Shown: positions 1 through 5,024 of the stretch, in pieces
How the letters are laid out: each line of letters starts with the position of its first letter
Numbering within the stretch: position 1 is the stretch's first letter
Assembly: GCA_016840965.1 (NCBI GenBank)
Contig: JAEORI010000143.1
Coordinates: 1 to 5,024, forward strand
Reading direction: 5' to 3'
DNA: 5,024 nucleotides
Source of the DNA: Candidatus Thorarchaeota archaeon
GTDB taxonomy: Archaea > Asgardarchaeota > Thorarchaeia > Thorarchaeales > Thorarchaeaceae
Program-made: the position numbers and the translations under genes
The notes under the pieces: model-generated
Database searches by the model: none
Told to the model about the DNA's origin: nothing
The model's input: only the letters and a program-made list of their open reading frames with translations

Positions 1-1382
1 ACTCGTTTTGATCCATCTATACTCTTCTGAAATTGATAAGCTGCATCATGGATTTCCCGTTGAATGAACCCTTTTTCGATGGCTACTGGAGCTCCACCCA
101 TTTCATCGATCTTCTTGATATACTCAACTGCTTTCCGTTCTATCTCATTAGTTAAGCTCTCAACATAATAGGATCCAGCCAACGGGTCTATTGTGTCACC
201 TACTCCTGATTCATATGCGATGATCTGTTGGGTTCGTAGAGCAATTTGTACCGATTCTTCAGTGGGTAATGAGAGTGCCTCGTCCCTGGAGTTCGTATGA
301 AGTGATTGGGTTCCTCCAAGAACAGCTTGCAGAGCCTGAAGCGTGACTCGAACAACATTATTGTCAGGTTGTTGTGCGGTTAATGTGCACCCAGCTGTCT
401 GTGTATGAAATCTCATTTTGCAGGAGTCATCATCCTTTGCCTTGAAGCGCTCGCGCATGATTCTGGCCCAAAGTCTTCGAGCTGCTCTGAATTTGGCAAT
501 CTCCTCAAGAAAATCACTATGGGAACCAAAGAAGAATGATAGTCGTGAAGCAAAGTCATCAACATCCAGTCCTGCGTCAATGGCGGCTTGGACATACGCA
601 ATCCCATCAGCCAGTGTGAATGCGACTTCTTGCACTGAAGTTGAACCAGCTTCACGAATATGGTACCCTGAAATTGAGATGGTGTTCCATAGAGGCATGT
701 TTTGACTACAGAACTTGAAAGTATCAGTTATCAATCTCATAGAGGGTTTGGGAGGAAAAATGTACGTGCCTCGAGCAATATATTCTTTCAAAATGTCGTT
801 TTGTATGGTACCGCGAAGCTTATCCATAGACACACCTTGCTTTTCAGCTACCACGATGTACATCGCTAGAAGGACTGCTGCTGGCGCATTGATAGTCATT
901 GAAGTACTCACTTTATCAAGAGGTATTCCCTCAAACAAGACCTCCATATCAGAGAGTGAATCGATAGCTACACCAACTTTGCCAACTTCACCTTGGGCAA
1001 TTGGATCATCGGAGTCATAACCAATTTGGGTGGGCAAATCGAAAGCAATTGAGAGACCAGTCTGTCCCTGATCTAGAAGAAAGTGAAATCGTCTGTTTGT
1101 TTCCTGTGCAGTGGCAAAACCACTGTACTGGCGCATAGTCCAGAAACGTCCACGATAACCAGTTGGCTGGACACCGCGAGTATAGGGAAATTGACCTGGA
1201 AATCCCAGATCTTTTTCATAGTTCAAATCCTTCAAATCCAGTGGGGAGTAAAGTCGATTTATCGAGAAACCAGAGATTGTTGTGAAATTCTCCTCACGTT
1301 CAGGATATCTCTCAACTGTCGTAGCGACAATCTCATCTTCCCACTTCTTTATAGAGTTTCGGAGCTTTGAATCGTCTCCCAT
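1..1382 (-). CDS. mcmA1: Methylmalonyl-CoA mutase, large (catalytic) subunit, C-terminally truncated by window edge
   Basis: This is the catalytic TIM-barrel chain of adenosylcobalamin-dependent methylmalonyl-CoA mutase, which interconverts (R)-methylmalonyl-CoA and succinyl-CoA in the cytoplasm. I translated it by hand from the ATG at 1382: 460 codons are open to the left edge with no stop. Family chains without a B12 domain are about 550 residues, so roughly 90-100 are missing. Family blocks seen: [11 protein letters not shown] (79-89), [13 protein letters not shown] (113-125), [11 protein letters not shown] (159-169), [20 protein letters not shown] (191-210), [10 protein letters not shown] (237-246), RFHTQTAG (324-331), GGTQSLHTN (356-364). 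By alignment to the Propionibacterium enzyme from memory, Tyr86, Arg204, Tyr240 and His241 correspond to Tyr89, Arg207, Tyr243 and His244. Keeping Tyr89 and Arg207 argues for methylmalonyl-CoA rather than isobutyryl- or hydroxyisobutyryl-CoA. The gene starts 5 bases after the GTPase stop, and no B12-binding domain is expected because the small subunit is encoded separately upstream. Confidence 0.96.
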   Translation of the reverse strand, partial: MGDDSKLRNSIKKWEDEIVATTVERYPEREENFTTISGFSINRLYSPLDLKDLNYEKDLGFPGQFPYTRGVQPTGYRGRFWTMRQYSGFATAQETNRRFHFLLDQGQTGLSIAFDLPTQIGYDSDDPIAQGEVGKVGVAIDSLSDMEVLFEGIPLDKVSTSMTINAPAAVLLAMYIVVAEKQGVSMDKLRGTIQNDILKEYIARGTYIFPPKPSMRLITDTFKFCSQNMPLWNTISISGYHIREAGSTSVQEVAFTLADGIAYVQAAIDAGLDVDDFASRLSFFFGSHSDFLEEIAKFRAARRLWARIMRERFKAKDDDSCKMRFHTQTAGCTLTAQQPDNNVVRVTLQALQAVLGGTQSLHTNSRDEALSLPTEESVQIALRTQQIIAYESGVGDTIDPLAGSYYVESLTNEIERKAVEYIKKIDEMGGAPVAIEKGFIQREIHDAAYQFQKSIDGSKR

Positions 1383-1387
1383 GAATC

Positions 1388-1393
1388 TCACCT
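1388..1393 (-). promoter_or_regulatory. Ribosome binding site of mutase large subunit, overlapping the GTPase stop codon
   Basis: The minus strand reads AGGTGA and is followed by a 5-base spacer and the ATG at 1382. It matches the archaeal anti-Shine-Dalgarno end of 16S rRNA. Its last three bases are the TGA stop of the upstream GTPase gene, so termination and re-initiation are probably coupled. It supports the ATG at 1382 as the true start. Confidence 0.85.
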
Positions 1394-2347
1394 ACTCTCA
1401 CTAAACAAGAACTCTGCTATCAGCTGTTCAGCTACTGAATATGGATCCTCTTTTCGATTTGCAATCTTCTTAATTGCAGCTTCGTACTCAGGGCGACCTT
1501 CTAACTTTAGATATAATTCCCTAGTGAGTTTATATCTCATCAATTCGCGAAGTTCATCACGAGTGCGTTTCAGTCCTTTCTGCTCAAGTAGTCCGCTATC
1601 TTTCAAGAATTGAAAATGTTCCAAGATTTTATCAATAACCTCAGGCACTCCTTCGCCAGTCCGGCAGTTTGTCAGCATCACTGGTGGACGCCAAGCCTTC
1701 TCACGTGGGTCTATGTCCAACATAGCATTAATCTCTGTTACCTTCTTATCAGCACCAGGAAGGTCCATCTTATTGACAACAAAAATGTCTGCAATCTCCA
1801 TGATTCCAGCTTTAATGGCTTGAATATCATCTCCACTCCCAGGGACATCGGTAACAATCACAGTATGAGCTATATCGATAATCTCAACCTCTGATTGTCC
1901 TGCTCCAACTGTTTCAACGAAGATGATTTCTTTTCCAAATGCATCAATAGCTCGAACTGTGTCAGATGTTGCCCTTGCTAGTCCTCCAAGATGTCCGCGA
2001 GTGCCCATACTCCGAACATAGACTTCTTTGTCCAAACTATGTTCTTGCATTCTAATCCTATCACCTAGAAGAGCACCTCCAGTGAATGGACTTGTTGGGT
2101 CAACGCAAACAATTCCAATAGTTTTGTCTTTTTTTCGAAACTCAGTTGTGAGTCTAGCGACAAGAGAACTTTTTCCTGATCCGGGAGGTCCAGTGACACC
2201 GATAATATGAGCTCTACCAGTGTGTTTGTACAACTTGCTGAGCGCGTCTGTGGCTTCAATATCTTCATTTTCAATGAGAGAGATAAGACGAGCTAGTTCT
2301 CTCCTTTTACCCTTCAACACACCTTTGACAAGTTCAGTCACAGCCAC
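1388..2347 (-). CDS. meaB: MeaB/ArgK-family P-loop GTPase, methylmalonyl-CoA mutase chaperone
   Basis: This 319-residue protein has the full length of the MeaB/ArgK/MMAA family. In that family the GTPase binds methylmalonyl-CoA mutase, gates adenosylcobalamin loading and guards against inactivation of the cofactor. Visible motifs: Walker A GPPGSGKS (53-60, Lys59 and Ser60), the [19 protein letters not shown] block (82-100), the Walker B/switch II-like segment ETVGAGQSE (145-153), the switch III-like region around [14 protein letters not shown] (174-187), and the guanine-specificity motif NKMD (192-195). The charged helical C-terminal region (about 255-319) corresponds to the family's dimerisation arm. 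The start is a GTG; it places the usual leucine-rich N-terminal helix ([20 protein letters not shown]) at residues 5-24 and has a GAGG 8 bases upstream. Older annotations call this family lysine/arginine/ornithine transport kinase (ArgK), which does not fit this setting between two mutase subunits. Confidence 0.96.
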   Translation of the reverse strand: MAVTELVKGVLKGKRRELARLISLIENEDIEATDALSKLYKHTGRAHIIGVTGPPGSGKSSLVARLTTEFRKKDKTIGIVCVDPTSPFTGGALLGDRIRMQEHSLDKEVYVRSMGTRGHLGGLARATSDTVRAIDAFGKEIIFVETVGAGQSEVEIIDIAHTVIVTDVPGSGDDIQAIKAGIMEIADIFVVNKMDLPGADKKVTEINAMLDIDPREKAWRPPVMLTNCRTGEGVPEVIDKILEHFQFLKDSGLLEQKGLKRTRDELRELMRYKLTRELYLKLEGRPEYEAAIKKIANRKEDPYSVAEQLIAEFLFSESR

Positions 2348-2355
2348 AGCTAATT

Positions 2356-2359
2356 CCTC
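2356..2359 (-). promoter_or_regulatory. Ribosome binding site of the MeaB-type GTPase gene
   Basis: The minus strand has GAGG with an 8-base spacer to the GTG at 2347, inside the 23-base gap after the small-subunit stop codon. It is a shorter match than those of the two mutase subunits and supports the GTG as start. Confidence 0.65.
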
Positions 2360-2370
2360 AGATCTAAGAA

Positions 2371-2772
2371 TTACAGCTTGACATTTGCCTTGATATACTC
2401 GACAATCTCATCTAGAGGAGTCCCAGGACCAAAAATAGCTGCTATTCCAGCCTTTTTCAGCTCAGGGATATCATCTTCTGGGATTATACCACCGCCTACA
2501 ACAAGAATGTCTTCAATACCTTCCTCTTTCAAGAGCTCCATAATCCTTGGAAACAGTGCATTATGAGCTCCACTTAAAATACTGAGCCCAATACAATGTA
2601 CACCTTCATCAAGAGCTGCGCTGACAATCATCTCCGGAGTCTGTCGGAGACCGGTGTATATGACTTCCATGCCCGCATCACGAAGAGCACGAGCAACAAT
2701 CTTTGCGCCTCTATCATGTCCATCAAGGCCTGGTTTTGCTACAAGTACACGAATCTTCTTGGACGAACTCAC
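2371..2772 (-). CDS. mcmA2: Methylmalonyl-CoA mutase, small (cobalamin-binding) subunit
   Basis: This stand-alone B12-binding domain of 133 residues is the usual size of the archaeal small subunit. It binds the lower face of adenosylcobalamin in the base-off/His-on form and pairs with the TIM-barrel subunit encoded two genes downstream. The diagnostic signature is complete: DGHDRG at 17-22 (Asp17, His19 as the cobalt ligand, Gly22), SILSGAH at 64-70 (the SxL element) and VVGGG at 91-95 (the GG element that accommodates the nucleotide tail). The N-terminal [15 protein letters not shown] is typical of the mutase family rather than of methionine synthase or corrinoid methyltransferase B12 domains. 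Translation begins at a GTG with a strong Shine-Dalgarno sequence 5 bases upstream. It is the first gene of the operon; the GTPase follows after 23 bases. Confidence 0.96.
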   Translation of the reverse strand: MSSSKKIRVLVAKPGLDGHDRGAKIVARALRDAGMEVIYTGLRQTPEMIVSAALDEGVHCIGLSILSGAHNALFPRIMELLKEEGIEDILVVGGGIIPEDDIPELKKAGIAAIFGPGTPLDEIVEYIKANVKL

Positions 2773-2777
2773 AAGCC

Positions 2778-2783
2778 CACCTC
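2778..2783 (-). promoter_or_regulatory. Ribosome binding site of mutase small subunit
   Basis: The minus strand reads GAGGTG, a strong match to the archaeal anti-Shine-Dalgarno sequence, with a 5-base spacer to the GTG at 2772. It decides the choice of this GTG as start. Confidence 0.85.
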
Positions 2784-2818
2784 AGGTTGATGTTTCGTTT
2801 GGTGAAGACCTTGGGAGT

Positions 2819-2826
2819 GATATAAA
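2819..2826 (-). promoter_or_regulatory. Archaeal TATA box of the methylmalonyl-CoA mutase operon
   Basis: The minus strand reads TTTATATC, close to the archaeal TATA consensus, in the 73-base gap between the winged-helix gene and the small-subunit gene. Placing the transcription start about 26 bases from the box centre gives roughly 2796, a purine-rich stretch (GAAAC), and a leader of about 23 bases holding the ribosome binding site. The spacing is self-consistent, so the operon most likely has its own promoter. No clear BRE is evident upstream of the box. The start site itself is inferred. Confidence 0.75.
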
Positions 2827-2845
2827 GTCGTTGATTTAGTGTGCT

Positions 2846-3850
2846 TTAGTCCTCCATGATGTGGACGACATTCTCACGACCTTCACGGAATCTTCTAACC
2901 AGTCCCCGTTCCTCTAAGTTGTTCAGAATGAGGCTGACCTTTGCTTGAGACATATCAAACTCAGTATACAAGTCCTTTTGTGGACAAGACCCACCCTTTT
3001 GTCGGATGACTTCCAAAACCTCCTCTTCTTCGGAGGTGACTCCAACAAATTTGACGGTCCCAATTCGTCTAAGCCGTTGGTATACTTTTGGACCACCTAG
3101 GGTAAGAACAACCCCCCCTATAACGCCTAGAACTGCAATCAATATAGATTCTACCAAAAATAAGCCCAATGGTGCGGATTGCACATTTGGAAACTGATAC
3201 TTGATGATGAAAGCTCTCTCCTGTCCAACTTGAAGTGATTCGATATACCAAACAAATGCAATCGAAGAACCATCTGTATAATTTGAATTAGCAGCAGGAA
3301 ATAATGGGACAACAGACTCTCGGGATAGTAAAGCATCTTGAGGAAGAACCGCAATGAATGTGAAATTAGAAAAATCTGTAAGTGGGCGTACATAAAAAAC
3401 AAAGGTTTCCAAGTATCTACTCAAATCAAAGCTAAGTTCCCGGTCTTGCTGAAGATCTACTGCTTCAACCTCGACTTCTACCCATACTGATTCATTTTCT
3501 TCAAGAGGAGAATTAAGAAAGACAATAACCTCAGTATATCGGTTCTGAAGTTCGGTGTTAGAAGTGGTCGATGTGCCATTTGCTTGAGAGCTTATAATTT
3601 CTATATTAAGCGAATCAATTCTGAATGATATAGATGTGATGCTTGAAGACCCTTGATTGGTAGCTCTGGCACGAATTTTTAGTGTCGTTATCTCATCCAA
3701 CGACATGATAGCTTTTATTTCAACAGGGTCGAGTTTCACATCCTGCAACTGTGCCAGCTGCACATCACCTCTAACTGGACAGACTAGCATAGTTGAGAGT
3801 AAAAGAATAGCAATTGTTAGCACTATTCGACGCACTTCTTCACACCACAT
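2846..3850 (-). CDS. Membrane-anchored winged helix-turn-helix protein with extracellular domain, putative one-component regulator
   Basis: The exact family is not recognised, but the architecture of this 334-residue protein is clear. Residues 8-28 form a hydrophobic signal peptide. Residues 30-225 are a beta-rich, presumably external domain with four N-glycosylation sequons (Asn91, Asn119, Asn162, Asn190). Residues 228-252 form one membrane helix, followed by a basic segment (PKVYQRLRR, 254-262) that fits the positive-inside rule. Residues 272-333 look like a MarR-like winged helix: EEEEVLEVIRQKG, then KDLYTEF, the recognition helix SQAKVSLILNNLEERGLV, and a wing RRFREGRENVVHI. Membrane-bound proteins ending in such domains are common in Archaea. 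It probably senses something outside or in the membrane and binds DNA at the membrane; ligand and target genes cannot be read from the sequence. The ATG at 3850 is used because an in-frame TGA lies 15 bases upstream; the GTG at codon 6 is an alternative start that also leaves an intact signal peptide. Confidence 0.85.
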   Translation of the reverse strand: MWCEEVRRIVLTIAILLLSTMLVCPVRGDVQLAQLQDVKLDPVEIKAIMSLDEITTLKIRARATNQGSSSITSISFRIDSLNIEIISSQANGTSTTSNTELQNRYTEVIVFLNSPLEENESVWVEVEVEAVDLQQDRELSFDLSRYLETFVFYVRPLTDFSNFTFIAVLPQDALLSRESVVPLFPAANSNYTDGSSIAFVWYIESLQVGQERAFIIKYQFPNVQSAPLGLFLVESILIAVLGVIGGVVLTLGGPKVYQRLRRIGTVKFVGVTSEEEEVLEVIRQKGGSCPQKDLYTEFDMSQAKVSLILNNLEERGLVRRFREGRENVVHIMED

Positions 3851-3865
3851 TCTATTGAAAATACT

Positions 3866-3904
3866 TCACCATCAACTACCGTGTCAGATTTTACTCATTG
3901 ATAA
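3866..3904 (-). promoter_or_regulatory. Possible weak promoter/leader of the winged-helix membrane protein gene
   Basis: On the minus strand a TATA-like TTATCAAT (3904-3897) follows the purine-rich AAAAGAAG, and GGTGA (3870-3866) lies downstream of it. A start of transcription near 3874 would put GGTGA in a short leader, but its 15-base spacing to the ATG at 3850 is too long for a normal Shine-Dalgarno site. The elements are weak, and read-through from the upstream gene is an alternative. Confidence 0.25.
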
Positions 3905-3928
3905 GACTTCTTTTGGGATGTAATTGGT

Positions 3929-3952
3929 GGGTAGTGGTAATAACCACTACCC
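3929..3952. repeat. Perfect inverted repeat: 10-bp arms, 4-base centre
   Basis: The arm GGGTAGTGGT (3929-3938) and its exact reverse complement ACCACTACCC (3943-3952) flank the centre AATA. It starts 17 bases past the stop codon of the surface-protein gene (minus strand) and sits about 80 bases upstream of the winged-helix gene. In RNA it would form a stable hairpin, so it could mark the 3' end of the upstream transcript. No T-tract follows on the minus strand, so it is not a typical intrinsic or archaeal oligo-T terminator. As DNA it could be a binding site for a dimeric regulator. The repeat itself is certain; its role is not. Confidence 0.9.
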
Positions 3953-3969
3953 TGGGGTTTACGAGAGAG

Positions 3970-5024
3970 CTATTTTTTCCGGACAAGTATGATTAGTACT
4001 GCAATTAGTGCAATTCCACCAATACCCGCCACGAGGACAAAGTCAATTGGGGTTCCAATTGAAGGAGCACCTTCAGGATACAGACCGATTGATGGATCAT
4101 GTAAGAGGGTACCATCGTCGAAGTATGGATATGCCAGGTAGACAGCAACGCCATCACCTCGGGGGACATAGGATACTCCAACATCAACAGCCTCAGTTTC
4201 ACCGCCAGGCCATGTGATTGTTGCAGTGTCCAACCAGCTGAAGAACCCCTGAGCAACATCGGTGTCATAGTCTATAAAGTCCATTCTCTGGCATTCATTT
4301 CCACTCATGCTTTCGAAACGGGTTTCGTTTCCACCAGTTGTAGTCCAGTTCATATCTGAGTCAAATGTGACATTACGAAAACGTTCACGTGTTTCCATTC
4401 TATGACGATGAAGGTTTTGTGTGCCTGTAGCTTCATTTTCTCGTAGGAGAGTTTGAATAGCTACGCTAGAGTCTTCACTACTGAATGGAAAGTTACCAAT
4501 TTCGATGTCTATTTTCATCTCAGACTTTCCAGCTACTGTATAGTTGAAATGTACGCCATGGTCATCTGATACTTCACCAGTGTAATCGTAAAGGTAGATA
4601 TGAGCCCAAATTTGTAGAGTCACATCAGCGAATCTCTGGATATGACCCATTCCATCGAGAGCAGCAAGGGGCGCGCCTGGCATCATTGAGCTTCGGACAC
4701 CGGATTTTGTGTACTTCAGCCAGACTTCAGTTGTTACACCATTGTCTTCAATTGCACCAGAATCAAGAGTCCATTCGAAAGCTGAGAGTGGTGCAAAGTA
4801 GAGATATTCATTCGACTGATATACTCCATCATCATTCAGGTCTTCAAATTCAACCAACATAACAAAACTTGTCGAAAATCGAACATGTGCACCATCTTCA
4901 TCGGCAGTATACCAAAAGTGAAAAGCTGGTGTTTCTGCATTTGCCATGATCGTGATGATATCGGTATTCACCCAGACTGATCCATCACTCATTCGTCCGT
5001 GGTCAGGCATGCCATGCATTGAAT
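3970..5024 (-). CDS. Cell-surface protein with EF-hand-like loop and C-terminal membrane anchor, N-terminally truncated by window edge
   Basis: The family is not recognised. The frame is open to the right edge; the first in-window ATG (5019) gives 349 residues, but there is no signal peptide, so the true start is very likely outside the window. Residue numbers count from that ATG. The chain is acidic and rich in beta-type and aromatic segments, with N-glycosylation sequons at Asn159, Asn216, Asn224 and Asn231. DLNDDGVYQSNE (60-71) matches a canonical EF-hand calcium loop, with Asp, Asn, Asp and Glu at positions 1, 3, 5 and 12. Methionine/histidine-rich patches occur at 1-10, 111-126 and 204-208. 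One membrane helix (about 326-346) followed by RKK at the extreme C-terminus anchors it with the bulk outside the cell. It lies upstream of, and is codirectional with, the winged-helix membrane protein across a 119-base gap. A secreted solute-binding or structural role is possible; no enzyme motif was seen. Confidence 0.8.
   Translation of the reverse strand, partial: SMHGMPDHGRMSDGSVWVNTDIITIMANAETPAFHFWYTADEDGAHVRFSTSFVMLVEFEDLNDDGVYQSNEYLYFAPLSAFEWTLDSGAIEDNGVTTEVWLKYTKSGVRSSMMPGAPLAALDGMGHIQRFADVTLQIWAHIYLYDYTGEVSDDHGVHFNYTVAGKSEMKIDIEIGNFPFSSEDSSVAIQTLLRENEATGTQNLHRHRMETRERFRNVTFDSDMNWTTTGGNETRFESMSGNECQRMDFIDYDTDVAQGFFSWLDTATITWPGGETEAVDVGVSYVPRGDGVAVYLAYPYFDDGTLLHDPSIGLYPEGAPSIGTPIDFVLVAGIGGIALIAVLIILVRKK

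Noticed and set aside
413..1370. Several open frames of 80-101 codons on both strands over the left third of the window
   Set aside because: They are shadows of the mutase large subunit, whose frame is open across the whole stretch and shows clear family motifs. None of the shadow proteins has a recognisable motif.
1388..2347. ArgK-type amino-acid transport kinase or a urease/hydrogenase nickel-insertion GTPase (UreG/HypB)
   Set aside because: The sequence blocks and the position between two mutase subunits fit the MeaB mutase-chaperone branch. The histidine-rich metal-binding regions of HypB are absent.
1610..2790. Plus-strand and alternate-frame open frames of 60-94 codons over the GTPase and B12-subunit genes
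   Set aside because: They lie entirely or almost entirely inside strongly supported genes, and their translations look like out-of-frame products without domain features.
3767..3796. Possible lipoprotein signal (Cys24 after a hydrophobic stretch) in the winged-helix membrane protein
   Set aside because: The residues before the cysteine (MLV) do not fit the lipobox, which needs a small residue just before Cys. An ordinary signal peptide or an N-terminal membrane helix is more likely.
3929..3952. Classical intrinsic terminator
   Set aside because: The hairpin is strong, but no run of T follows it on the minus strand, so it is reported only as an inverted repeat of unknown role.

Overview
The window looks archaeal. 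Every gene lies on the minus strand, so transcription runs from high to low coordinates. Three things point to Archaea. The methylmalonyl-CoA mutase is split into a separate cobalamin-binding subunit and catalytic subunit. A textbook TATA box (TTTATATC) precedes its operon. Two surface-anchored proteins carry many N-glycosylation sequons, and one of them has a cytoplasmic winged-helix domain fused behind a membrane helix. Base composition is moderately AT-rich. An Asgard archaeon (Thorarchaeia-like) or another mesophilic archaeal lineage would fit, but the lineage is an inference and was not tested by any search.

Layout in order of transcription. (1) 5024-3970: the C-terminal part of a cell-surface protein with an EF-hand-like calcium loop, a C-terminal membrane helix and a basic tail. 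Its N-terminus lies outside the window. (2) 3969-3851: a short intergenic region with a perfect 10-bp inverted repeat. (3) 3850-2846: a complete membrane protein with a signal peptide, an extracellular domain, one membrane helix and a cytoplasmic winged helix-turn-helix, probably a membrane-bound transcription regulator. (4) 2845-2773: a compact promoter with TATA box and Shine-Dalgarno sequence. (5) 2772-1: the methylmalonyl-CoA mutase operon, made of the B12-binding subunit, the MeaB/ArgK-type G-protein chaperone, and the catalytic large subunit, whose last roughly 90-100 residues fall beyond the left edge.

The three operon genes form one functional unit. The large and small subunits together make an adenosylcobalamin-dependent mutase that interconverts (R)-methylmalonyl-CoA and succinyl-CoA, and the GTPase is expected to gate cofactor loading and protect the enzyme. 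Typical uses are propionyl-CoA, odd-chain or branched amino-acid metabolism, or the reverse route from succinyl-CoA. The two upstream genes have no visible metabolic link to the mutase, and the operon has its own promoter. I did not find mobile elements, CRISPR arrays, tRNA or rRNA. I see no clear undescribed system; the membrane-bound winged-helix protein and the surface protein next to it are the least explained part.
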